DNA from: Ningiella ruwaisensis
GTDB lineage: Bacteria > Pseudomonadota > Gammaproteobacteria > Enterobacterales > Alteromonadaceae
Assembly: GCF_004798935.1 (NCBI RefSeq)
Contig: NZ_RAHT01000005.1
Coordinates: 62,001 to 126,000, forward strand
DNA: 64,000 nucleotides
Direction: 5' to 3'
The notes under the pieces were generated by a model. The model was not told the origin of the DNA and made no database searches. It saw only the letters and a program-made list of their open reading frames with translations. Positions within the stretch are counted from its first letter, which is position 1. Every line of letters starts with the position of its first letter. The translations under genes and the position numbers were made by a program. This document shows positions 48,704 to 57,797 of this stretch, piece by piece.

Positions 48704-50047
48704 TTAGAAACTATATTTTTGGAGTGTTTTGTTTTGCAGAGTAATTTCCAGTTCCCGACAAATCTCCAAACCAAGACTTTTGTAATACTCTAAATAGTCT
48801 TCATCCCCGCCGCTCTCCAATAAAGCAGCGTTTTCCCAAATGGACATGCTATCGTCAGATTCACATTCGCTGTAGTGATTTTTGATGGTTTTTATCATAT
48901 CAATTACGTCATTGCTAAATGCAAGCGATGAAATATCAACTTGTTTCATCAAATGACCTAAGGAGGAGTGATGCATTTCGTAACTTGCTAGTGGTACATA
49001 ATCACCCCTTGGCAGGGATTGAATTTGTTGGGTAACTTTGGCTAATATTCCGTATCTGCTTGCTAAACGGGTAGCGCTTATACCGAATTCACTTTGATTG
49101 AGGTTTTTGTAAAGACAAAAAATAAAAAATGTAAAGCATTTTCTACACTTATGGCACCATCTCTCTCGAGTATCCTCACACATATAAATAGCATTTAAGA
49201 AATCATCATTGCCCTCTGCTAAAATATCAAGATGTAGGTATCCAGGAATTGCAAAGGATATATTTCTCACACGAGTTTGCAAACCAGACTGGCGCAACAA
49301 TTCGGTCATCATAAGGTCAGACTCCGGCCTAGCACTTTTATATCTCAGTCCCTTGTTCGTGCTAAATTCTAAAGCATCATAGCTATGATTGAGTATGTCA
49401 GGATTTACAGAATAGGTAATTGGCAACGATATAGAGTGATAAAAAGCCATATTCATAAGTCTTGCCGTTTTTACATCCTTAACATTACTATAGATATCTG
49501 TTGATACGCTACAGTATCTAAGACTAGGGAAGATCTTTATTAATTCAGCAAGTACTACGTTTTCGAATATTTGTTTGTGTTTTTGCTGGCTTTGAACAGA
49601 CCAATGGATTCGAGAAATAAAAATCTCAGCATCTGGATGATTTTGTGCAAAAATTTTCAAGGCTGCAAGAGAATCTTTACCGCCTCCATAAAGCAAACAA
49701 ATTCGCTTTTTATTGAAACTCTTTGGGATTATTTTTTTATAAACTCCAGTCCCTTGTACTTTGACATTATTTATATCACGGTAAAGGCACCACTGCCGGA
49801 CTATTGTTTGACTTATGGGTAAGTTGATCTGAACGTTTATTTTATCTTTGCTAAAAGACTTCGAAACAATTGGAAGCATAAAACCAATGACAGTAGAGCC
49901 GACAATGTAATCATTCAGCTCTACGGTGCAGTGGTATACTAGCGATACACTTCTTTTATTTTCTTTGAACAGTGTGTCGAGTTCTTTTGAAGACCATTTA
50001 ACTAAGATTCTATTAGATGTGTATTCGACTGTAAGATTTATGTTCAT
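48704..50047 (-). CDS. PP-loop ATPase with Cys4 cluster, MurL/QueC-like
   Basis: A 447-residue N-type ATP-pyrophosphatase (PP-loop) protein. The loop GGGKDS is at residues 121-126, and a CxnCxxCxxC cluster (C290, C298, C301, C304 in RERWCHKCRKC) resembles the zinc site of QueC and the C-rich segment of MurL-type epimerases, which have similar length. The family adenylates a carboxylate or carbonyl; substrate and role are not evident. In a locus with ManNAcA genes, activation of a uronic acid carboxylate is a reasonable inference. ATG 50047 is the start; the IS3 remnant lies just upstream. Confidence 0.6.
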   Translation of the reverse strand: MNINLTVEYTSNRILVKWSSKELDTLFKENKRSVSLVYHCTVELNDYIVGSTVIGFMLPIVSKSFSKDKINVQINLPISQTIVRQWCLYRDINNVKVQGTGVYKKIIPKSFNKKRICLLYGGGKDSLAALKIFAQNHPDAEIFISRIHWSVQSQQKHKQIFENVVLAELIKIFPSLRYCSVSTDIYSNVKDVKTARLMNMAFYHSISLPITYSVNPDILNHSYDALEFSTNKGLRYKSARPESDLMMTELLRQSGLQTRVRNISFAIPGYLHLDILAEGNDDFLNAIYMCEDTRERWCHKCRKCFTFFIFCLYKNLNQSEFGISATRLASRYGILAKVTQQIQSLPRGDYVPLASYEMHHSSLGHLMKQVDISSLAFSNDVIDMIKTIKNHYSECESDDSMSIWENAALLESGGDEDYLEYYKSLGLEICRELEITLQNKTLQKYSF

Positions 50048-50105
50048 AATTTTTGGGTTAAATCCCTTTTGAAATCGCTTTGAAAAACATAAGTACTTTA
50101 CTCAA

Positions 50106-50500
50106 TGGTCTACCCCAATTATCTAGACACTCAGCTAGCGAAGTTAAGCATTTTTTTAATCTCATGGGGTGACTGATGACCAAGATAACTATGCAGCCTA
50201 ACCCAATTGTAAAACGCTTCTATGTAATCAAACAAGTCCGCTTTCGGTTCGCTTCGAGTTCTGTAGATTTTCTTTTTAGCTCTCTCATTTTAACGAATGG
50301 AAGAAGCTTTCTGCTACCGCATTATCGAAACAATGACCACGGCGGCTGGTACTGCTGATTAAATTATGCTGTGATAAATAGTCTTGAAAGTCTTCACTGG
50401 TGTATTGGCTTCCTTGATCTAATGAACTATCACGCTTTATTCGCTCCCAGTGAGTTCGGCCGGTCAGTAACTATGAAATGAACGAAGAGACGTATCGATG
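50106..50500 (-). pseudogene. IS3-family transposase remnant
   Basis: The 3' part of an IS3-family OrfB transposase, broken by a frameshift. The first piece (down to a stop at 50285) reads LDQGSQYTSEDFQDYL and RRGHCFDNAVAESFFHSLK; the second (to a stop at 50131) reads EAFYNWVRLHSYLGHQSPHE in another frame. An end-like sequence TGGTCTACCCCAATTATCT begins at 50106. No 5' half or left end is present, so it is not mobile. It sits between two PP-loop genes and marks an old insertion or recombination. Confidence 0.88.
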
Positions 50501-50521
50501 GGTATAACCACATCAGTAAAG

Positions 50522-53110
50522 TCACTTACAAAAATTTACGTCTTTAGTTTTTGCTATCAATGGTTTGCTATCCCCTTTGCGCTTTACGAAGCCTCTAACA
50601 GCCAATTCAACTCTGGTATCAAAAGCCGAGATATCGAATCTAGTGTTCGATTCACCTTTATACAGATGTTTGTCGACTACCTCTCCATCTGCAATGAGAT
50701 AGAAAGCGTAAATAAAAGAACCTTCAACATAGTCCTGATTAACCTGTATAGAGGCAACTAATAAGCCGCCCGAAATTTCGCAGGTGACAGTAATTAACTC
50801 TGGCTGTAGGTTAAGTCGCTCAGCTGGCTGGCATCGCTCATTTTCAGGCTGATGCATAATCGAATTTACAGCATCGTTCAGTGTTGAGAACCGTACATTT
50901 GAAATCTGCGCTACAAAGTCTATCAAATGCCTGAACTTTTCTATTAGATATTCATCTGGCTCGGTTTGAATGTTCTTGCCTAGCAAACTCGTTTGACCGC
51001 CTTTTCCGAAGCTCCAACTGTGCAATAGAATAGTTAAACACGGTAGTTTGAATTTGACGCCAAGATATATCAAGTGACACACCTGCTCGAAAGAAGTGCT
51101 GTTGAAGTTCAAACCTCTAATTTTATCTCCAATACGATAACTTGTGAGTGGAACTTCAGTGACATATTGGTTGCTGAATACACCATTACCTATAAATGAT
51201 GATCGCGTTTCAAAGTGATTTTCTTCAACGCTATCCATTAGAGAACTATCGATGCTAAACCCCGCAGCTTTAACACAAGCCTCCATATTTGGGTATACAT
51301 CCAATCTGCCAGAGCGAAAAGCACTTATTTCACTTGAAAAAGGTAACGCTGACTCTATTCGCTGCTTGCCCCAGCGCAATACCTCTATTAGTTTCTCCTT
51401 GTCTCTGTACCACGCATGTGACAGATTGAGTTGCTTCAGAATGTTCGCTTCGATTGAAAATGCGTGACAATGCAAACCAATTTCGGTGTGCTCACGGTCA
51501 AAGAAAGAAATAACGCGAGCAAACTCAGAATTGCTTTTCAAGAGAGGTGAGTAACTTTCAATGAAATATGTGCAAGGTATTTCTTTCGATAGTAGTTCAG
51601 CCTCGAGCACAGAACCTTCACCAAAATCAGCGAAAATGAGTTTATCTACCTCTTTCTCAAGTGCTGTTTGACTTGCGTAATAATCGCTTATTGAAAAGGC
51701 TTCTACATCTACTGTTAAATTGAAATGAAGTTTGTGATTGCTCTTTAGGGCTTCGATTTCAGAAATGTATTGCGCCTTTATTTCGTCAAAGTTTTCTTTG
51801 AGAGGTTTCTTTGCAGAAGCTGTGATTACTTCATCTAAAGCAAAACTATCACTGAGCACATTACATTGGGTAAGTTGATTTTGATTATGTCTAAACCATT
51901 TTGTGTATAAATAAACCGACTCAAGAGTTTGATTGTGACGTCTTAAAAACGGTTGCGCGCGCTTACTATTAACAGGTTTTTCAGGATCCAGAGTAAACCA
52001 ATCTACAATTCCAGCTGCGTTGCCAGTTTCCTTTGCCAAACTACCAATTTCATCGAGCATGAATTTTATATTTGCATCAGAGTGCTTAATTATCGGTTTT
52101 GTCGTCCACCCTTTTTGTTCAGACTCGGGACTATTTGTGGAAGGAAGTGCGGCAACTTTAGCGTTAATTTTTTTTAAAATATCAGGGTAGAAGCCAGAGC
52201 TTAGACGAATTGCTGGATCAATTTCGGTGGCCAATTGGAGTAGCATTTTATCCATAAAAGGTAGCTCTACTTCAATATATTTTCTTTGAGCTGCAATAGA
52301 ATAACCTACGGCTCTTGAACCGCGATTGTTCATTAGAAAATTTAAAACCCGTGTCTCACTCGGGTACTTGGCTAATTCATCTGCGAGCGCTTTTCTCGCC
52401 AGCTTTTCTAACGTGTTGTATACAGGTTTAGAAAGCACAGTAGAAGGGATTTGAACTCTGAGGCGACGAAAAAACTCGTCAGAGTCGGGAGATAACACGT
52501 CGTCATTAATGCCTTGCTTCATTCCTCGAAGAATCAAATCTCCTGCATATCCATCAAAATTTACATGGTTTCTCGTAAGCTGAGTTTTTCTAAGAAAGTC
52601 ATGCATCCATATATGCATATTGGTTGAGAAGGCACTCTCTGATAGTGCTTGTTCACTGAGTGCTTGATAGTAGTTATCAGATAGCTCTACAATGGTATGT
52701 GGAACTTTTAAACAGCTGGTTACATGGGTAGCAAACACCTGCTCTTTGTTGTTTCCTCCATCATATGTCGTTGTGTAAGCCTCTACATTCCGATGTGGCG
52801 CTATTTTGCGAATACCAGCTAGTATTGCTCTTGAATCCCAGCCCCCACTTAGAAACACTACAGGGTCAAAGTCCGCCCTTTGCTGTAATTGAGTTTCAAG
52901 TGTGTGAAGAAACGTATCAGCAGTTCGTTTAATAGCTAACTCATAATTAGAAATTGATTGAGAAGCAGGCTCTAAATACACTCTTTCTATGGGTAGATTT
53001 ATAGTAGCTGACTCAGTAGTGTCGTCATCTTTTAGGTAACGAGCATTTCCCAGCGGGTAACCAAAAAAGAAATAGCTAGCCCAAGCTTCCCAATTAATTC
53101 GATTACTCAT
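50522..53110 (-). CDS. PP-loop (Asn synthase-like) / NodB-like fusion
   Basis: An 862-residue fusion. The N-terminal half resembles the asparagine-synthase synthetase domain, with the PP-loop SGGWDS at residues 88-93 and the YTTTYDGGNNKE region, but it lacks the N-terminal glutaminase domain. From about residue 460 it has a NodB-type polysaccharide deacetylase-like domain: LTVDVEAFSI (D468), a metal-site-like GLHCHAF, then FRSGRLDVYPNMEA. The C-terminal 120 residues form a beta-rich domain. It could amidate or ligate and deacetylate a sugar; the combination is not one I know. It starts with ATG 53110 and ends at the IS3 remnant. Confidence 0.75.
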   Translation of the reverse strand: MSNRINWEAWASYFFFGYPLGNARYLKDDDTTESATINLPIERVYLEPASQSISNYELAIKRTADTFLHTLETQLQQRADFDPVVFLSGGWDSRAILAGIRKIAPHRNVEAYTTTYDGGNNKEQVFATHVTSCLKVPHTIVELSDNYYQALSEQALSESAFSTNMHIWMHDFLRKTQLTRNHVNFDGYAGDLILRGMKQGINDDVLSPDSDEFFRRLRVQIPSTVLSKPVYNTLEKLARKALADELAKYPSETRVLNFLMNNRGSRAVGYSIAAQRKYIEVELPFMDKMLLQLATEIDPAIRLSSGFYPDILKKINAKVAALPSTNSPESEQKGWTTKPIIKHSDANIKFMLDEIGSLAKETGNAAGIVDWFTLDPEKPVNSKRAQPFLRRHNQTLESVYLYTKWFRHNQNQLTQCNVLSDSFALDEVITASAKKPLKENFDEIKAQYISEIEALKSNHKLHFNLTVDVEAFSISDYYASQTALEKEVDKLIFADFGEGSVLEAELLSKEIPCTYFIESYSPLLKSNSEFARVISFFDREHTEIGLHCHAFSIEANILKQLNLSHAWYRDKEKLIEVLRWGKQRIESALPFSSEISAFRSGRLDVYPNMEACVKAAGFSIDSSLMDSVEENHFETRSSFIGNGVFSNQYVTEVPLTSYRIGDKIRGLNFNSTSFEQVCHLIYLGVKFKLPCLTILLHSWSFGKGGQTSLLGKNIQTEPDEYLIEKFRHLIDFVAQISNVRFSTLNDAVNSIMHQPENERCQPAERLNLQPELITVTCEISGGLLVASIQVNQDYVEGSFIYAFYLIADGEVVDKHLYKGESNTRFDISAFDTRVELAVRGFVKRKGDSKPLIAKTKDVNFCK

Positions 53111-53122
53111 GACATTACACTG

Positions 53123-53980
53123 TTAGCTAAAATCAAGTTTTGAGACGATTGAAACATTTGGTATCGGGGGAGAAGTAATTGATTCTTTCTCCAAATCATT
53201 CTTTTCATCCTTATATGAAAGAATGCCTAAACCCTTTTCCAATGTAAAAAACGTTAAAGACATATTAGTTAATTTTGACCACTCCTCACAGATTTGGGTT
53301 TCTTCCTCTCGAATTGTATCGTCCATCCAAATTTGAGAGGAGGTATGCAATTTATTAATAACAGCAGGTACCGCTGGAAATCGACTGAATTTGCACGTTT
53401 TGCCCGGAGGACCATCCACCCAAACTAAATCAACAGAGTCCACTTTTTCTAGGGTTTTTGCATCATACCAGAAAGGAGTTTCGCTTTCGGTGGTGAGGTG
53501 ATTACCCAACCAAGGCACTAAAGGGGCTATTGTTAGATTTACAAAGCTCTCCAGTTCTTCCTTCTCGAGATTGCTTTGTGTTATTCTGCCAAATTCGTCA
53601 CTATCATCAAACGAATAAAGTTTGCCACTTCCATTTTGCTTTAAAGCGTCAGCGATCACTACAGTCGATGCACCGCTACCGAACTCAACTATACACTTGG
53701 GCTTTGTCTCAATAATATAAGAGTGCAGTCTTAGAAGAACATCGGGAGATGTTGTCCACCCCCTAAGTGGAGGGAGTTGATTCTTTAATGATATTTTTTT
53801 TTCTAACCAGAACAGGCTTTCCAATTGCGTATAAATTTGGTTCACCAAATTACGATTTGTTCGTTCCTGCTGTTCAATTCGTTTCAAAAGAGCTTTCTGT
53901 AAAGAACCAATATATACTTCTATCGTATCAAAGTGATTAGACATGAAGAAATAGCCTTGTAATTGGATGAGATTATCCAT
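53123..53980 (-). CDS. Class I methyltransferase-like protein
   Basis: A 285-residue protein with a Rossmann-type SAM-binding region: IVEFGSGASTVVIADALK (motif I, about 95-112), then an acidic loop LYSFDDSDEF and DLVWVDGPPGKTCKFSRFPA (motif IV region). The N-terminal 80 residues are helical with a coiled-coil segment. A related protein is encoded at 63.6-64.0 kb (DGPSINKQTSLIRFPAL). Methylation of a sugar hydroxyl is likely, but not shown. It starts with ATG 53980, 12 bp before the PP-loop/NodB fusion. Confidence 0.7.
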   Translation of the reverse strand: MDNLIQLQGYFFMSNHFDTIEVYIGSLQKALLKRIEQQERTNRNLVNQIYTQLESLFWLEKKISLKNQLPPLRGWTTSPDVLLRLHSYIIETKPKCIVEFGSGASTVVIADALKQNGSGKLYSFDDSDEFGRITQSNLEKEELESFVNLTIAPLVPWLGNHLTTESETPFWYDAKTLEKVDSVDLVWVDGPPGKTCKFSRFPAVPAVINKLHTSSQIWMDDTIREEETQICEEWSKLTNMSLTFFTLEKGLGILSYKDEKNDLEKESITSPPIPNVSIVSKLDFS

Positions 53981-54103
53981 TTAAATATTAGCCAGTTACG
54001 CCCATTAAATCCACTCAAATTATGCTTCCGTCGCCAACACTCGTGTTTATCGAGTTCTTTTCCGGTAGATATTATGATAACTGTAAAGAATAGTTGAAAA
54101 CTT

Positions 54104-55708
54104 TTACTGTGTCTTAATAAGCCGAACTTCAAAACTAAAATGACTACCTTCACTTGCATCAATTTCCAACGCAGGAGCATTTTCATAAACTCCATATTGC
54201 TTGGAAAAGGGCCGCTCCTTTGTTTCAACCTTGATGTTTTCACTGCCAAATGAAATAGCCATTCGCTTTTGACCACCAACACTGATAGTTGCGTTACTAT
54301 TTTTTAATGAGACATCCGCAAACTGATGAAAGAAGAGGTTTTCCATTAACCCTTTTTCTTTTCCGTCAACAACATCAGTTATCGCAATCGCCCCAGTCTC
54401 CAACTGACTTATATCAATTGTGCGTTTTATTTTTCGGCCGTACAAAAAACTTTCCGCAACAATTATATCTTCAGTTACGCTCAATGTCGGAGCGCTTGCT
54501 AGTGACTTTCTATTTCTAAGCGCTTTTTCACCAGCGATGTATGGCACATTGTGACATTCGTTGCTTCGAAGCGATATGCGCAACGGATCTCTCTCATTGT
54601 GTGAACCAAGGCCACCATCTGACAACAAATCAATATTGTCAAAGCTTAAATAGATATGAAGATCGTCATCGTGTCGGTGATACACTGAGTCAAAACAATT
54701 CTTGACCATTAAGTACAAAGGCTTATCTAAAACGTGACCTTTTATAATAACGTAGCCAGACTTTGAATAGTCATAAATAGTTAGTTCGCGAGGAAAGTCA
54801 TATTTCTCAACAAAATGGCCACCACGAGTATCACCCACTAAAGGCAGTGTTCCGTCTGGAAGAGTCAGTGCTTCTTTAAAAAGTTTAGCTCTCTCTTCCA
54901 GTATTATCGCTTTTTCAGATACCTTGTTAGCATACAGCTCACCCAGTTTGTTGAATCGATTTAATCTTCTAAGCATAAAAATGTGATAACCAGGACTATT
55001 TTCCTTGTGTACACCTTCTTCTGTGTATGCAAACTCAATTTCTTCGATTAGGCGATTTTCAGATAGTTCGAAAAAAGGCTTCCAAACAGGGTAGCTCGTG
55101 TAAAGCCCTATAATGAAAACAGCAGTGGCCTGATCAAATCCATGATTGGTATACTTTGAATAATTCTCATCTTCAGACAACCAAGCAATATGTTTCTTTA
55201 GGATATCTTCCATTCGATATGGTAGGTCTATATCTTGAATGAAATCATTAAGCTCATCATCTAGCCACAGACTAAACGTCCAATTAAAAAAATTGGTTAA
55301 TCGGTAGGAAGTTGCATGGTCATGCCACCTCAACGTCTTGTCATCATCCTCTGGAGTGATTTCAATCCAGTTGACTAAACTGTCTTTGCAAAACTTCGCC
55401 GCAAGACGTCGCTCTTCTAGGGAAAGTAGTTTTCTACTTGAAACAAACCAAGTCAAAAACGGCAGTGCTTGTATTTGCCACCACCAATTTCGGTCCTGAC
55501 CGGTTGTTTTCCAGTCAAAAGTTCGAAAGTCAATGTGTGCATTATCAAAGCTCTTTATTTCAACTATGTTTTCATTCATCGCTAGAAGTAGGCAGTCTTT
55601 AGCTTCTTTGTTTCTACCCGAGTTTTCTTTAACAAAAAAGGCAACCTGATCGGTATTAACGTTTTCAAAAACGTTCTTAAGCGAATTATTTTGTTTAGTT
55701 CCAGCCAT
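54104..55708 (-). CDS. Heparinase II/III family protein
   Basis: A 534-residue protein of the heparinase II/III-like fold: an N-terminal (alpha/alpha) toroid (about 60-300; HDHATSYRLTNFFNWT, NHGFDQATAVF) and a C-terminal beta-sandwich with YHRHDDDLHIYLSFDN near residue 343. No signal peptide is visible, which is unusual for a degrading lyase and suggests a cytoplasmic role in building or trimming the polymer. Such proteins are known in many glycan biosynthesis loci. Its ATG overlaps the glycosyltransferase stop by one base (TAATG). Confidence 0.82.
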   Translation of the reverse strand: MAGTKQNNSLKNVFENVNTDQVAFFVKENSGRNKEAKDCLLLAMNENIVEIKSFDNAHIDFRTFDWKTTGQDRNWWWQIQALPFLTWFVSSRKLLSLEERRLAAKFCKDSLVNWIEITPEDDDKTLRWHDHATSYRLTNFFNWTFSLWLDDELNDFIQDIDLPYRMEDILKKHIAWLSEDENYSKYTNHGFDQATAVFIIGLYTSYPVWKPFFELSENRLIEEIEFAYTEEGVHKENSPGYHIFMLRRLNRFNKLGELYANKVSEKAIILEERAKLFKEALTLPDGTLPLVGDTRGGHFVEKYDFPRELTIYDYSKSGYVIIKGHVLDKPLYLMVKNCFDSVYHRHDDDLHIYLSFDNIDLLSDGGLGSHNERDPLRISLRSNECHNVPYIAGEKALRNRKSLASAPTLSVTEDIIVAESFLYGRKIKRTIDISQLETGAIAITDVVDGKEKGLMENLFFHQFADVSLKNSNATISVGGQKRMAISFGSENIKVETKERPFSKQYGVYENAPALEIDASEGSHFSFEVRLIKTQ

Positions 55709-57792
55709 TATCCAATAAGTTCCCTTAACTGACTTACAATGTGCTCGGTAGAAAAGTGTTGCTTTGCGTAGTCCATAACAGCTTTTGACTGCTGAATATC
55801 GAATGACGGCGCTTCGAAATCTTTAAGCTTATTCTCTAAGACATATTTCTTAGGATAGACAGTTTCAGCCCCGGCCCATGGTAGAATTATTGGAATGGCA
55901 CCAGACGCCATGCCTTCCGCCACGGCCTGATGACTGCCTTCGAAATCACTTGTAGATAGAATGTAGCCTATACCTTGAAACCACTCTGGCATATCATCAC
56001 CATGCCCATCAAATATAACATTGTTTTTCCAAGGGGCTTCTTCTATTCTTTTTTCTTGCTCTTCGTACTTGGTAAATTCATTAACAAAATTTGGCTGTTT
56101 CATCCATGGGTAGTCGTGGGGAGTTTTTCCTTTCACACGAAGCCGAAAACGTTTGTCAATCTTCCATAAGCTTTCAAAAATATCTAATGCACGATCGAAT
56201 CTTTTACGCCATGGAACCATTCCTATAAAACCGAGAGTAAATTCCGCTTCATCATGTTTAAGCCGTGAAAACCGTTTACAATCTACTGTATTAAAAACGA
56301 GCTTGCACTTCTCTCTGGGTAGATTGTGCAGTTCAACAAACTCCTCGTATCTATAAGGCGCTATAAATATAAGCTTATCAATATTATCTAAATTTGCTTC
56401 TTTCAAATATTGAGGAACTTGATTTTCTTGAAGATGAATGCGAACTACCAGTTTCTGACCGGGACGCTTATTTTGGGAGTACCAACGTACATTTCCCAAA
56501 CCCCATTCACAAAAAATTATGTCCGCTTGTGAAAGCATCTGTCTACTTTGAGTAGCATCATGTTTTGTATGGCCTTGCCAATGATCTTTTAAAACGAGAT
56601 AATTATGATCCTTTTCATAAGCACCTATAACATCGCGAAGAAACTTAAAGTCATGTCCTGCAAACAATATTGTTTTTTGCTGATGAGAAAGTAGTTTCTC
56701 AAGAATATCGCCATGATTTATTGAATCTGCAAATCGTTCATAAGCCTCATAAGACATCTTTGCAGCGAGTTGATATGTTTCAACATTAGTAAGAGCATCA
56801 ATTATCTTATCCGTAGCTTCATTGTTATCAGACGCAAACAAAGGATAATCATAGCCAAGTAATTCCTTGTGAACTCGTGTTGGTCTTAATACTACGGGTT
56901 TGCCACTACTCATATACTCGAATAGTTTAGTTGAAAGCTCTTGAGATTCATCATTGTCAATTTCAGATGATCTTAGCGCAAAGCCTATATCACTGCGGCG
57001 TGACAGCGCGATACTCTCCTGCCTAGAAACAACTCCAAGCCAGTTTATACTAGGATCATTTTCGAAAAAGTCGTGAATTTCTTCCCTTCTTCCTCCTAAT
57101 TCACCGTGAAATTTGTTACCAGCGATATTTAGTTTGATATACGGTACTTTTTCTTTTAGCCGTTTAAATACATCTACTAAGTCTGGAGTACCCCACTCCT
57201 CAGAAAATTTTCCAGTATAACAAATACTATTTGTGTGATTTCTAAATGAAGGGGCTGTCATTATTGGAGGAATGAGAGGCGGAAGGATATAGCACTTTTC
57301 CTCTTTTAATCCGAATTGTTCACAATAACTCACACGCATCCTTTCACTTTGTACGATAATAAATGCGCATCGCCTCATAAATTGACCAATACTCTCTTTT
57401 TGATTTGCAGTCAATTCATGTCTTTTTTGAAAGGGCTCTAATGTATAGTATACGAGACGTTCATCTAAAGACGTAGAAAGAATGTTTCCCATCTCAATGT
57501 TGCCCCTTATAAGTATTCGGTCATATTCATTCTCCTTATCCAATGCTATTATTTCTTCAGCCGCTTTGTCGGGCTTCATTGAGTGCCTAACTCTCTCCAA
57601 GCGATTTATATGTTTTAGCTGATCAATTTCTTGATTTAGTGGACCTCCCTGATTAGGCGCCTTTGATAAAAAATCTAACTTAATCTTCGGTTCTTCTGCA
57701 AGAAATCTTATGAGTTCAGCAAGCCAAACTGAGGATCCGTCCATAATGTTCAAGTTCACATCTGCATAAACGAGAAGTTTTAAGTGTCTCAC
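55708..57792 (-). CDS. Tandem GT4-type glycosyltransferase
   Basis: A 694-residue protein with two GT-B units. The first (about 1-345) ends in ELSTKLFEYMSSGKPVVLRP; the second (about 375-690) contains GFIGMVPWRKRFDRALDIF, the start of a GT4 C-terminal domain, and SDFEGSHQAVAEGMASGAIPI. The second unit probably recognises the chain made by the first. The start is GTG 57792, only five bases after the upstream gene's stop. It overlaps the heparinase gene by one base, so the two are tightly coupled. Confidence 0.82.
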   Translation of the reverse strand: MRHLKLLVYADVNLNIMDGSSVWLAELIRFLAEEPKIKLDFLSKAPNQGGPLNQEIDQLKHINRLERVRHSMKPDKAAEEIIALDKENEYDRILIRGNIEMGNILSTSLDERLVYYTLEPFQKRHELTANQKESIGQFMRRCAFIIVQSERMRVSYCEQFGLKEEKCYILPPLIPPIMTAPSFRNHTNSICYTGKFSEEWGTPDLVDVFKRLKEKVPYIKLNIAGNKFHGELGGRREEIHDFFENDPSINWLGVVSRQESIALSRRSDIGFALRSSEIDNDESQELSTKLFEYMSSGKPVVLRPTRVHKELLGYDYPLFASDNNEATDKIIDALTNVETYQLAAKMSYEAYERFADSINHGDILEKLLSHQQKTILFAGHDFKFLRDVIGAYEKDHNYLVLKDHWQGHTKHDATQSRQMLSQADIIFCEWGLGNVRWYSQNKRPGQKLVVRIHLQENQVPQYLKEANLDNIDKLIFIAPYRYEEFVELHNLPREKCKLVFNTVDCKRFSRLKHDEAEFTLGFIGMVPWRKRFDRALDIFESLWKIDKRFRLRVKGKTPHDYPWMKQPNFVNEFTKYEEQEKRIEEAPWKNNVIFDGHGDDMPEWFQGIGYILSTSDFEGSHQAVAEGMASGAIPIILPWAGAETVYPKKYVLENKLKDFEAPSFDIQQSKAVMDYAKQHFSTEHIVSQLRELIG

Positions 57793-57797
57793 TTGAT

